From Campylobacteraceae bacterium (GTDB lineage Bacteria > Campylobacterota > Campylobacteria > Campylobacterales > Sulfurospirillaceae): 30,541 nt of DNA. The position numbers were made by a program, and so were the translations under genes. The notes under the pieces are model-generated. The model was not told the DNA's origin, did no database searches, and saw only the letters and a program-made list of their open reading frames with translations. Numbering within the stretch: the stretch's first letter is position 1; every line of letters begins with the position of its first letter. Location of the stretch: NCBI GenBank assembly GCA_027040375.1, contig JALUMJ010000105.1, forward strand, positions 1 through 30,541, in the 5' to 3' direction. Shown one piece after another: positions 1-7,970 of this stretch.

Positions 1-1028
1 ATAAACACCGATGCCACTACTGTCATATAGTTTTTACCCTCTCTAAGCATTAAGAGATATGGAATAGTCATAGCTAAAAGTATGTACCCTCCAAAAAATA
101 GATATTTAAATGGTCCAAATAGTATCAGAAATGCCCATGCCTTATCTATAGACAAATAAGAAAGTGCTTCATAAACTGCCAATAGTGTAATGGTTATCAA
201 AGCCATTTTCCTCAAAACCTCTATCAAAGTATGATACTCATTTTTAAGAACTTTTCTGTATGTAAAAAAACTATATAACCCCATAACACCTATAGCGGCA
301 ACATATGCGGATATTATAAAGTAGAGTGTTAGCCATGGATATGTTGTCCATAAGTGTCTAGCTTCATTTAGACTAAACAAGTTTGCTTGTATATAATACT
401 CGGCTATATCTATAATCACGGACAAAAATAGTATGGCATAAGATATAGTCTTCACCCATCCCTCTTTTTTGGTTATCAAAAGATATATCTCAAATAACAC
501 AAATGGAATATACACCATATACAATGGTAACATTTGCCACATTCCTGCACCGAAATTTGGACTTCCTGCCATCCATAGCATATGAAGGGGATTCAAGTCA
601 ACCATAATGGTAAAAAGACCTCCGATAACCATAGATATACCAAAAGTTAAAAAGCCAGCCGCAGTTTTTTTGATTATTTGAAGATTTAGTATCTCATCTA
701 ACGCAACTAGGAAAATAATACCACTTCCTGTATATATCATGTACATGTAATTTACGATAAATAAAGACCAAGGCGCTTCTCTTTTTACTTCTCCGCCTTC
801 ACCAAATACTGCATCTTTCATAGCTGTAACCATTTGATGAGTACCCGGATGCATACCAGCATCAGCTGCAGTTGCACCTACTAAAAAATATCTCATTTGA
901 ACAACTTCATAGATACCATATACGCCTATGGCAAGAAGTATGTAAGACAAAAGCATATATCTGTTAAACAAAAGTTCCTTAATTGAAACTCTATTTATCT
1001 CAACTCCTGCGATTACGATTTTTTCCAT
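1..1028 (-). CDS. psrC: NrfD/PsrC-type membrane subunit of polysulfide/thiosulfate reductase-like complex (partial)
   Basis: Reading leftward from ATG at 1028 there is an open frame with no stop before the window edge, about 342 codons; the C-terminus lies outside. The protein starts MEKIVIAGVEINRVS and has many hydrophobic segments separated by short polar loops, including a stretch with TMVDLNPLHMLW-like character (about residues 140-152) and a run ending TTYPWLTLYFIISAY. This is the pattern of NrfD/PsrC proteins, which anchor the periplasmic molybdo-iron-sulfur subunits and oxidise menaquinol. The start overlaps the 3' end of the iron-sulfur subunit gene by 16 bp, so translation is probably coupled. 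The order A-B-C on one strand is that of psr and phs operons. Family assignment is firm; the exact sulfur substrate is not decided by the sequence. Confidence 0.85.
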   Translation of the reverse strand, partial: MEKIVIAGVEINRVSIKELLFNRYMLLSYILLAIGVYGIYEVVQMRYFLVGATAADAGMHPGTHQMVTAMKDAVFGEGGEVKREAPWSLFIVNYMYMIYTGSGIIFLVALDEILNLQIIKKTAAGFLTFGISMVIGGLFTIMVDLNPLHMLWMAGSPNFGAGMWQMLPLYMVYIPFVLFEIYLLITKKEGWVKTISYAILFLSVIIDIAEYYIQANLFSLNEARHLWTTYPWLTLYFIISAYVAAIGVMGLYSFFTYRKVLKNEYHTLIEVLRKMALITITLLAVYEALSYLSIDKAWAFLILFGPFKYLFFGGYILLAMTIPYLLMLREGKNYMTVVASVF

Positions 1029-1687
1029 TGCATACTCCTTTTTGCTTTTGCTGCTTTAATAATAGGAGACATTTCATCCCAAGTATAGATTTTATTGCTA
1101 TGCCCTATAGACTGCAAGGCATATTCTTCGTCATTTTCCGGTACGAGATAAAAAAGTTTTGGAACTGTTCCCTCTTTTGCTTTAAGCACAAAAAACTTCC
1201 TCGTTTTTAAAAGCTGGATTACATCACCATTTTCGTCATCTAAATCACCAAACATTCTTACTTTTGTAGGGCATGTAGCCTGACAAGCCGTAGTGGTTTC
1301 TCCCTTTAAAATTCTAGTATCATAACAGAATGTGCACTTATCTACTGCCACTCTTTCATCATCTACAAATCTCGCATCATAAGGACAAGCTTCCATACAC
1401 CCTTTGCACAAAATACATTTTTTTTGATCGACCAAAACCAAACCGCCTTCAACAAAATGACTAGCTTGAGTAGGACAAACATCGACACACGGAGCATCCA
1501 GACAATGATTACACTGGGAGGGATAAAAATTTACAAACAAGTTTCCAAAAATCACATTATCTGTCTGACCAACCCAAATTCTCTGCTTATCCGCACCGAG
1601 TTGAACATTGTTTTGCTCTTTACACGCTACTTCGCAAGCCTTGCAGTTGATACAATTTTGATAATCTAGCACCATTGCATAATTCAT
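1013..1687 (-). CDS. psrB: 4Fe-4S electron-transfer subunit, PsrB/DmsB-like
   Basis: This 224-residue protein has sixteen cysteines in four clusters: C12/C15/C18/C22, C59/C62/C67/C71, C91/C94/C97/C101 and C118/C121/C135/C139. That is the four-cubane layout of the DmsB/PsrB/PhsB family, which passes electrons from the quinol-oxidising membrane subunit to the molybdenum subunit on the periplasmic face. It has no signal peptide of its own, as is usual for the family, because it is exported together with the Tat-targeted catalytic subunit. The start lies one base after the TGA of the upstream gene, with AAGGTG as Shine-Dalgarno sequence inside that gene's end. Its own end overlaps the next gene by 16 bp. 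The role is well supported; the specific substrate pathway is inferred from the neighbours. Confidence 0.88.
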   Translation of the reverse strand: MNYAMVLDYQNCINCKACEVACKEQNNVQLGADKQRIWVGQTDNVIFGNLFVNFYPSQCNHCLDAPCVDVCPTQASHFVEGGLVLVDQKKCILCKGCMEACPYDARFVDDERVAVDKCTFCYDTRILKGETTTACQATCPTKVRMFGDLDDENGDVIQLLKTRKFFVLKAKEGTVPKLFYLVPENDEEYALQSIGHSNKIYTWDEMSPIIKAAKAKRSMQWKKS

Positions 1688-1688
1688 T

Positions 1689-4055
1689 TCACACCTTCCT
1701 TACTTCAACATTTGTTTCATGCATAACAGCTCCACCATAAACAGGCTCAACCTTATCTTCGATGATACGAGCATCATTTGCACCATGTCCATATGCAAAC
1801 TCCATTTCTTCGCTACTTCCTCCAAAGCCATGAAGTAAAAATATCTGATTTTCACTTATTCTGTCTGTTGGAAAAGCTTTGATATTTATCTTTCCCACAC
1901 TACTTTTCACTTCAAGCTTATCACCAAATTCTATACCTCTTTTTTTAGCAACATCTTTGTTTATCCAAAGATAGTTTGTGCGAATTAAATCTCTTAACAT
2001 TATGTTATTTGTCGTTCCGCTTTGAGTAAACTGAGCATGTCTGCCAGTTATCAGTCTAAATTGACCCTTTGGAACTTCAAAAGCCCACTCATTATGCCAT
2101 TTAGGCATAGGATCAACTCCTTTTTTGGCTAAATTTTTAAAATTCATAATAACCTTAAGTTTATCTTTTTTAGTTGTGTAGAATTTTTTATCATCAGGAT
2201 AATACTCAGATGTATTTGCATTGATTTTCTTGTAGTAAGTTTTCATATTTGGATAGTAAACACCTTTTTCTTCTAGTATATTCCATGCTTCTTCGCCAAA
2301 TGCTTTTACTACTTTTTCTTTATTTGCTTCTTCAACGGTTTTTTCATATAAATCAGTTAAATCAAATCCATTCTCTTTATAATATTTTTCAAGATCACCA
2401 GCATTCATACCTTTTGTATCATCTTGAACATCTTCGTCATATTTTAGAGTATTTTTCCATAATGGTTTTGTTAATTTTTCTGCTAACTCTTTATATATAA
2501 CTTCTGGAGTTTTTGTTTCATATAGAGGCTTTATCGCTGCTTTTCTCTGAACAATTGCCGGTTCTAAAAAGCCATAACTTGCAACCGGTGAAGTTCTCTC
2601 CAAATATGAAGCTTCAGGAAGTATTACATCACAGAACATTGTAGTATCGCTTGGCAATATATCAATCATGACATTTAAATCCATCTTTCTTAAAAATTGT
2701 TCTGTTTTTGTAGTATTTGGAACACCGCTCATAGGATTATGTTTTCGCATAAACATCGCTCTTACTGGATATGGATTTGTTCCCTCTAAAATCATATTCC
2801 TAAACAATATCCATGAACCTGTTTTTCCCGAAGGAATAGCAACAGAGCTCACATCAAATCTCTCTTGTGCCTGTCCATACATCGGCGCGTTTATATCTTC
2901 TTTTGGAAGTTTTAGTTTCTTTCCATATATGATGCCGCCTTTTTTATCAAGATTTCCGCTTAATCCTTGAAAGATTGCCATGGCACGGCGAAGTTGAAAA
3001 TCATTTTTAGCAAAAACGCTTCTTCTTCCTTGATAATATATAGGATTTATAGCTCTCATAAATTCAACTGCGGTTTTGTAAATCTCATCAGCTGGTATGC
3101 CTGTGATTTTTTCTGCCCACTGTGGAGTGTAGTTATGAGAAAGAATATGTTTTTTATAATCTTCAAAACCAACAGCATGCTTAGCAACAAAATCTTTATC
3201 ATAAAGATCTTCTTTTAAAACCACATAAGTCAGAGCCAAAACAAAGGCAAGATCCGTACCTGGATTTATAGCATACCATCTATCTGCATTTGCCACAGTA
3301 TTTGTATATCTTGGGTCTATGGCTATCATTTTGAGACCTCTTCCTCTGTTTCTCTTAAACATATCCATAGTATCTGGAGTGATTATAGCCTCGGCACGAT
3401 TTGCTCCTGCGATTATCAAATAATCACAATTGTTTAAATCTGCTTCTCCATAAGTACCTATTGTATTGAAATATCCCGCAAGTGTTGTTTCAAGGCATAT
3501 ACTAATCTCATCGACATAGTTTGGAGTACCAATCTTTTGTCCCATCAAATCCTCAAAACCCTCTTTTGAAAGGCCTTCGCCATTGCAATAACCTATGGTT
3601 GAGCGATTATCTTTCTCTTCATCAAGAATTTGCAAAATTCCTTTAAACTTATCTGTTCCGTGAAGTATAGCCTTATAAGCTTCATCCCAACTCACTCTTT
3701 TATACTTTCCATCTCCTCTCTCACCTATTCTCACAAGAGGATATTTTAAACGATCTGGATCGTATAGAGTATGAATACCTGCATTTCCTCTTGGGCAAAG
3801 CATATTTCTGCTCTTTGGAAAATATGGGTTTGGATTCAATTTTTTGACAACCCCGTCTTCCACTCTTGCGAAGCCTGCACATTTATTTACGCACATTGCA
3901 CATAAAAAAGGAACATCTTCGATCTTCTTTTCACCCGAAAGCCCATCTTTGCTCTCTTGTGAAAACAACTTATCACTAGAGAGTGAGATGCCGCCTAATA
4001 TACTTAAGGCAACGCTTCCTTGTAAAAATCTTCTTCTGGATATTTCAACATTCAT
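1689..4055 (-). CDS. psrA: molybdopterin oxidoreductase catalytic subunit, polysulfide/thiosulfate reductase-like
   Basis: This 788-residue protein opens with a twin-arginine signal, SRRRFLQG at residues 6-13, so the mature enzyme is expected in the periplasm. The N-terminal iron-sulfur motif is C52-x2-C55-x3-C59 and C87 (in NMLCPRGNAG). C187 in EISICLETTLAGYF is placed where the molybdenum-ligating cysteine of PsrA/PhsA enzymes is found. Later blocks (NADRWYAINPGTDLAF, RHNPMSG-like, C-terminal RLITGRHAQFTQSGT) fit the bis-MGD binding domains of the DMSO reductase superfamily. It heads a leftward operon with the iron-sulfur and NrfD-type subunits. Family knowledge suggests reduction of polysulfide, thiosulfate or elemental sulfur with quinol; sulfur respiration is common in this phylum. 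Arsenate or tetrathionate reductase is less likely but not excluded by inspection alone. AAAGGA precedes the start. Confidence 0.85.
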   Translation of the reverse strand: MNVEISRRRFLQGSVALSILGGISLSSDKLFSQESKDGLSGEKKIEDVPFLCAMCVNKCAGFARVEDGVVKKLNPNPYFPKSRNMLCPRGNAGIHTLYDPDRLKYPLVRIGERGDGKYKRVSWDEAYKAILHGTDKFKGILQILDEEKDNRSTIGYCNGEGLSKEGFEDLMGQKIGTPNYVDEISICLETTLAGYFNTIGTYGEADLNNCDYLIIAGANRAEAIITPDTMDMFKRNRGRGLKMIAIDPRYTNTVANADRWYAINPGTDLAFVLALTYVVLKEDLYDKDFVAKHAVGFEDYKKHILSHNYTPQWAEKITGIPADEIYKTAVEFMRAINPIYYQGRRSVFAKNDFQLRRAMAIFQGLSGNLDKKGGIIYGKKLKLPKEDINAPMYGQAQERFDVSSVAIPSGKTGSWILFRNMILEGTNPYPVRAMFMRKHNPMSGVPNTTKTEQFLRKMDLNVMIDILPSDTTMFCDVILPEASYLERTSPVASYGFLEPAIVQRKAAIKPLYETKTPEVIYKELAEKLTKPLWKNTLKYDEDVQDDTKGMNAGDLEKYYKENGFDLTDLYEKTVEEANKEKVVKAFGEEAWNILEEKGVYYPNMKTYYKKINANTSEYYPDDKKFYTTKKDKLKVIMNFKNLAKKGVDPMPKWHNEWAFEVPKGQFRLITGRHAQFTQSGTTNNIMLRDLIRTNYLWINKDVAKKRGIEFGDKLEVKSSVGKINIKAFPTDRISENQIFLLHGFGGSSEEMEFAYGHGANDARIIEDKVEPVYGGAVMHETNVEVRKV

Positions 4056-4219
4056 ATATTATCCTTTAACGAAATTTTTATTCTACAACAACAAGTCTAG
4101 CGAACTTTACTTTATAAAAAAATAAATATTATCTTTAATATTATATTTAATTATGTAAATATCGAATTAAATACAATATGGCGAAATTTTCTATTTTTTT
4201 GAAAACTAAAAATAAGATT
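4056..4219 (-). promoter_or_regulatory. leader and probable promoter region of the psr-type operon
   Basis: This gene-free stretch is strongly AT-rich. Reading leftward, a TATAAT hexamer lies at 4145-4140, about 85 bp before the psrA-like start, and AAAGGA sits just before the ATG. No -35 box is obvious, which is normal for this phylum. The hexamer could arise by chance in such AT-rich DNA, so the promoter is only tentative. Confidence 0.4.
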
Positions 4220-4918
4220 TTATGCTTTAATTATAAATGCAACTTCAAATTCTAAATAATCATGAGGATAGTGTTCTATGAGATACTTAATTTTTTTATA
4301 ATTTAATATCTCATTTCCTCCTCCTATGCCACTATTTTTTATATACCTAAATATTGAGATATTGTCTGTAAATTTTAGTTTATATGTGTGCTTTGAAACT
4401 TTAGAATTTTCAAATATATCTGATAGCTTAACCAAATAATTATACTCTGGTAAAAAACTCTTTCTATCTAATATATTATAAAGACTTTTAAAAGTACCAT
4501 CAGTAAATATAGAAAAGGCAATTTTGCCACCAATGCTGTTATAAAATTTAAAAGTATTTTCCAAATCTCTTGCCCACTGAAGCGAAGACGAAGATAGTAT
4601 GATATCAAAAGGAGCAATATTGAGTATTTTTTCTTTAAAAGATTTTGATTCAAAATCTTCACAAAATATTGTTACCTCACTACTTTTAGGGTGAAGTTTA
4701 CACATAGTTTGTGAAAAATCAACTCCTGTAAATGCGTCAAGTTTCCAAGTTATATTTTTATATATCTCACCCGTTCCACAACCAACATCCAATACATTTT
4801 TTGGGCAGAAATCTAATCTTTCTACAAGCTCTTTTGCTATACTTTTTTGAATTATAGAGAAAGAATCGTATGTACTTGCGTGTTTTTCAAACTCTATTAA
4901 ATGGTTTTTTTTATACAT
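4220..4918 (-). CDS. bioC: SAM-dependent methyltransferase, BioC-like (malonyl-ACP O-methyltransferase)
   Basis: The 232-residue protein has a class I methyltransferase core: SAM-binding motif I LDVGCGTGE at residues 43-51, and an acidic residue after the next strand in GVDFS (65-69). The stretch SSLQWARDL (111-119) and the following GGKIAFSIFTDGTF (130-143) match the BioC pattern (S-x-LQW-x-DL, then GG-x-x-x-F-S-x-x-x-x-G-T/S). A C-terminal F-R-Y-I-K-x-S-G segment also fits. BioC methylates malonyl-ACP to start pimelate synthesis for biotin. There are no other biotin genes nearby, so the specific role rests on motifs only; a general methyltransferase is the fallback. No clear Shine-Dalgarno sequence precedes the ATG; a TATTAT hexamer stands only a few bases upstream. 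It is divergent from secG. Confidence 0.68.
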   Translation of the reverse strand: MYKKNHLIEFEKHASTYDSFSIIQKSIAKELVERLDFCPKNVLDVGCGTGEIYKNITWKLDAFTGVDFSQTMCKLHPKSSEVTIFCEDFESKSFKEKILNIAPFDIILSSSSLQWARDLENTFKFYNSIGGKIAFSIFTDGTFKSLYNILDRKSFLPEYNYLVKLSDIFENSKVSKHTYKLKFTDNISIFRYIKNSGIGGGNEILNYKKIKYLIEHYPHDYLEFEVAFIIKA

Positions 4919-4960
4919 TATATATAATACTTTGCATTTTCATCTTTTTTTTAACAAATT

Positions 4961-5043
4961 TTGGATATAATCACCGATTATACCAAAGGGTACCTCAATA
5001 ATTGCATAAATAATGAGGACTAAAATCAAAAAAAGGAAATTTT
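4961..5043 (+). promoter_or_regulatory. probable sigma-70 promoter and leader of secG
   Basis: TATAAT at 4966-4971 is preceded by T-rich tracts (about 4931-4963) and no -35 box, as is typical of the housekeeping promoters of this phylum. It would start transcription near 4978. AAAAGGAA just before the ATG at 5044 serves as ribosome-binding site. It would drive the secG-deacetylase-frr-pyrE run. Confidence 0.6.
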
Positions 5044-5385
5044 ATGACCGGAACACTATTGGTCTTACAATTTATATTAGCAGCAGTTTTAACTATAGCT
5101 ATACTATTGCAAAAGAGCTCATCAATCGGATTAGGCGCATATAGCGGAAGCAATGAATCACTATTTGGAGCAAAAGGTCCAGCTGGATTTATGGCAAAAT
5201 TCACATTTGTTATTGGATTTGTATTTTTAATAAATACTCTAGCACTTGGTTATTTTTACAATCAAGAGAAAAAAGTCTCAATTGCAGAAACTATCAAGGT
5301 AGAAAAACCAATAATACCAGTAAAGCCTGCAACAGCTCAAACTCCTGTTGCACCGAAAGCCCCAAGTGCTCCTAAAACAAAATAA
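5044..5385 (+). CDS. secG: preprotein translocase subunit SecG
   Basis: The 113-residue protein has two transmembrane segments (about residues 3-22 and 52-70) around the conserved SecG loop: LLQKSSSIGLGAYSG followed by SLFGAKGPAGFMAK. SecG is the small accessory subunit of the SecYEG channel in the inner membrane. The C-terminal third is a low-complexity tail rich in proline, alanine and lysine, as seen in other SecG proteins of this phylum. A good Shine-Dalgarno sequence and a TATAAT promoter lie upstream. secG followed by frr and pyrE is a gene order I recall for Campylobacterota; here a deacetylase gene is inserted between secG and frr. Confidence 0.93.
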   Translation: MTGTLLVLQFILAAVLTIAILLQKSSSIGLGAYSGSNESLFGAKGPAGFMAKFTFVIGFVFLINTLALGYFYNQEKKVSIAETIKVEKPIIPVKPATAQTPVAPKAPSAPKTK

Positions 5386-5388
5386 ACT

Positions 5389-6333
5389 ATGAAAATAGTT
5401 CTGCTATCGCTATTATTTGTGATAACTTTATGGGCAGATGCTCATATATTTGTTTATCATAGATTCGGCGATAGCAGGCATCCTAGTACTGACACAACAA
5501 AACAAGAATTGATAAAAGAGTTTCAATATTTTAAAGATTTTGGATATAAAGTTATACCTCTTGAAAAACTTGTGAATGCTATAAAAGATAAAGAAACAAT
5601 TCAAGATAATTGGGTTGTGCTAACTATTGACGATAATTTTAAGAGTTTTTACGACAATGGGTTGGAAATATTTAAGAAATTTAACTATCCTTTTTCACTA
5701 TTTGTATATGTGGAGGCTAGTGAAAAAAGATACCCTGATTATCTTACTTGGCAACAATTAAGAGAAATTTCAAAATACGGATCTTTAGAGTTTCACTCAT
5801 ACGCACATCCTCATCTAACAAATATGAGCGATCAGTCAATCAAAGATGACTTCAGTAAGGGTTTAAAAATATTTAAAAAAAACCTACATGTAAGGCCAAA
5901 ATATTATACATATCCATATGGAGAGTATGATAAAAGAGTCGAGAAAATTGCAAAATCTTTTGGATTTGATGCTATAATAAACCAAAATATGGGAGCAGTT
6001 GGGCAAAAAAGCGATTTGTTTGATTTGGATAGAAGTGCACTTGTGGGCAAGACAAATCTAAAATATTTACTAAAATTTAAATACCTAGATGCAATTTGGC
6101 TAGAACCGCTTGTTTATCCAAAAAATGGTGTATTAAAGAGCATACATGTAAAGACCAAAGAGAGAGCTTTTGGTGCCTCTATTTATGTGAGTAAACATGG
6201 ATGGCAAAAAGCAAAAGTAAATGATGGAAATATTGATAAAACAGTAAATTTAAAATTATTAAAGAAAAGAAATAGAGTGATCATCTCGATAAATGATAAA
6301 ATTTCAACAAAACTACTAATGAAGGATAACTAA
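5389..6333 (+). CDS. secreted polysaccharide deacetylase (NodB-like) family protein
   Basis: The 314-residue protein begins with a short hydrophobic signal peptide (about residues 1-16, ending LWADA), so it probably acts in the periplasm or is exported. NodB-fold motifs are visible: TIDDN at 79-83 (usual TFDDG), HSYAHPHL at 136-143 with the metal-binding H-x3-H pair H136/H140, and YPYGEYD at 175-181 (usual R-x-PYG). These support a metal-dependent carbohydrate de-N-acetylase. The last 90 residues are lysine-rich and match no motif I know. Its ATG follows the secG stop by three bases, and its stop overlaps the frr start (TAATG). No Shine-Dalgarno sequence is visible and the start codon lies in a small hairpin, so translation may depend on coupling to secG. 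The substrate (peptidoglycan, exopolysaccharide) is unknown. Confidence 0.8.
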   Translation: MKIVLLSLLFVITLWADAHIFVYHRFGDSRHPSTDTTKQELIKEFQYFKDFGYKVIPLEKLVNAIKDKETIQDNWVVLTIDDNFKSFYDNGLEIFKKFNYPFSLFVYVEASEKRYPDYLTWQQLREISKYGSLEFHSYAHPHLTNMSDQSIKDDFSKGLKIFKKNLHVRPKYYTYPYGEYDKRVEKIAKSFGFDAIINQNMGAVGQKSDLFDLDRSALVGKTNLKYLLKFKYLDAIWLEPLVYPKNGVLKSIHVKTKERAFGASIYVSKHGWQKAKVNDGNIDKTVNLKLLKKRNRVIISINDKISTKLLMKDN

Positions 6334-6893
6334 TGGAACTAAGTCTTATTTATGAAGAACAAAAAGAACACAATGAAAAATCTCTTGCATCACTAAAAAG
6401 AGATTTTACAACTATAAGAAGCGGGAAAGTATCTACTTCTATCTTAGAGAATGTAAAAGTTGATTATTATGGAACTGCAACGCCTCTTACTCAAGTAGCT
6501 ACAGTTTTAGTAAATGATGCTACAACTATCAGCGTAACCCCTTGGGAGAAAAATCTTTTAAAAGAGGTCGAACACGCTATAGGCTCTGCAAATATCGGCG
6601 TAAACCCGAATAATGATGGTGAAAGTATCAAACTGTTTTTCCCTCCGATGACAACTGAGCAGAGAAAAGAGGGTGCAAAACAAGCTAAAGTTATGGGTGA
6701 TAAAAATAAAATCTCTATAAGAAATATACGAAAAGAAGCAAATGATAAAATTAAAAAACTTGAAAAGGCCAAAGAGATAACTGAAGACGAGGCAAAAAAA
6801 GCATATGATGAAGTTCAAAAGATAACTGACAATGCCACCTCTCAAACCGACTCTTTGGTTAAAGATAAAGAAGCAGAGATATTAAAAATATGA
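6333..6893 (+). CDS. frr: ribosome recycling factor
   Basis: The 186-residue product has the length and sequence of RRF: an N-terminal helix with [17 protein letters not shown], the central beta domain with [16 protein letters not shown], the block [13 protein letters not shown], and a long charged C-terminal helix ending in [13 protein letters not shown] works with EF-G to split terminated ribosomes in the cytoplasm. The start overlaps the deacetylase stop by one base (TAATG) and the end overlaps pyrE by four bases (ATGA), so the three are almost certainly co-translated. Confidence 0.96.
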   Translation: MELSLIYEEQKEHNEKSLASLKRDFTTIRSGKVSTSILENVKVDYYGTATPLTQVATVLVNDATTISVTPWEKNLLKEVEHAIGSANIGVNPNNDGESIKLFFPPMTTEQRKEGAKQAKVMGDKNKISIRNIRKEANDKIKKLEKAKEITEDEAKKAYDEVQKITDNATSQTDSLVKDKEAEILKI

Positions 6894-7498
6894 ATATAGA
6901 AGAGATTTACAAAGAGGCAAATGCTCTTTTAGAGGGACACTTCTTGCTTAGCAGTGGCAAACACTCAAAATTTTACCTACAAAGTGCAAAGGTTTTAGAA
7001 AACCCTAAAACTGCTGAAAAATTAGCAATGGCACTAGCTGGGCAAATCAAAAAAAGTGGCATAACTATCGACACTGTTTGCTCACCTGCGCTTGGCGGTG
7101 TACTAGCTGGTTATGAGCTGGCTCGCTCGCTTGGAGTAAGATTTATATTTGCTGAGAGAGTTGATAAAAAAATGACGATAAGAAGAGGTTTTGAAATCAA
7201 AAAAGGTGAAAATATCCTCATCTGCGAAGATATAATCACAACGGGTGGCTCCGCTCTAGAAGCAGCAGTCGTAGCCCAAAGCATGGGCGCAAATATAGTA
7301 GGTTTTAGTGCGCTTGCAAATAGAGGCTTCTGTAAAAGAGTTGGGAGTGACAAAGAATCTAAACCTACATGTAAGTTACCAAAAAATCTCCCTTTCTTTG
7401 CATTGGCTGATTTTGAATTTGACATATATGAAAGCGATGAGTGTCCATTATGCAAAGATGGAAGCACGGCTTATAAGCCAGGCAGCAGAGGAAATTAA
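6890..7498 (+). CDS. pyrE: orotate phosphoribosyltransferase
   Basis: The 202-residue protein has the PRPP-binding motif [13 protein letters not shown] at residues 109-121 and the preceding lysine-rich catalytic loop [15 protein letters not shown] (87-101). It converts orotate and PRPP to OMP in pyrimidine synthesis. The C-terminus contains an added cysteine-containing segment ([10 protein letters not shown]), seen in the longer type of bacterial OPRT. The start overlaps the frr stop by four bases. No other pyrimidine genes are adjacent, so its placement reflects the secG-frr-pyrE cluster rather than a pathway operon. Confidence 0.95.
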   Translation: MNIEEIYKEANALLEGHFLLSSGKHSKFYLQSAKVLENPKTAEKLAMALAGQIKKSGITIDTVCSPALGGVLAGYELARSLGVRFIFAERVDKKMTIRRGFEIKKGENILICEDIITTGGSALEAAVVAQSMGANIVGFSALANRGFCKRVGSDKESKPTCKLPKNLPFFALADFEFDIYESDECPLCKDGSTAYKPGSRGN

Positions 7499-7504
7499 CC
7501 ATAT

Positions 7505-7969
7505 ATGAGATGGAGAGACACAAAAAAAGGTAAATTCAAGCAAAAAGAAAAAAAAGAATATACGCCAAATATCTCTCCTGTTATAAACAGAATAAAAGCT
7601 TTTTTAACTGACTCATTTATGATTTTTATGCCTATAACTTATGTAGTTTTCTATCTAGTTATCGGTTCGCGTGAAGAATTTAGAGATCACATGTTGTTAG
7701 GTTGGGTATATATCATGATTCCGCATTTCTTCATCACAACTGCTTTTTTATTCTTCAGAGCTCAAACGCCTGGGTACAAAGCATATGATATCAAGCTAAC
7801 AGATGACAAAGGCAACAAGCCTTCTGTTTTCAGCCTCATCGCTAGATATATCATATTTACTATTTCTATCATCATTCCACCTTTTTTCTTAATCATGTTT
7901 TTTACCAAAGAGAAGCTAGGTGTGCATGACATCTTATCGGGGACTATTCCACAGAATTACAAGGCTTGA
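7505..7969 (+). CDS. RDD family integral membrane protein
   Basis: The 154-residue protein starts with a lysine-rich cytoplasmic segment and has about three hydrophobic spans (near residues 38-57, 67-85 and 110-133). The first span opens with the family signature R-x-x-A-F-x-x-D (RIKAFLTDSF, 29-38), and the second block ends with TPGYKAYDIKL, a typical RDD loop; the end HDILSGT is also family-like. RDD proteins are of largely unknown function; some have been tied to ion transport or envelope tasks. GAGGAA near the pyrE stop probably serves as ribosome-binding site. It follows pyrE by six bases and is followed with no gap by a transporter gene. Confidence 0.82.
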   Translation: MRWRDTKKGKFKQKEKKEYTPNISPVINRIKAFLTDSFMIFMPITYVVFYLVIGSREEFRDHMLLGWVYIMIPHFFITTAFLFFRAQTPGYKAYDIKLTDDKGNKPSVFSLIARYIIFTISIIIPPFFLIMFFTKEKLGVHDILSGTIPQNYKA

Positions 7970-7970
7970 T

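Noticed and set aside
1424..1669. Rightward 81-codon frame over psrB
   Set aside because: Antisense to the cysteine clusters of the iron-sulfur subunit.
7920..7970. ATG at 7920 as start of the MFS transporter
   Set aside because: It lies 50 bp inside the RDD gene, lacks a ribosome-binding site and adds a polar tail. TTG at 7971 with AAGG upstream fits better, though this is not proven.
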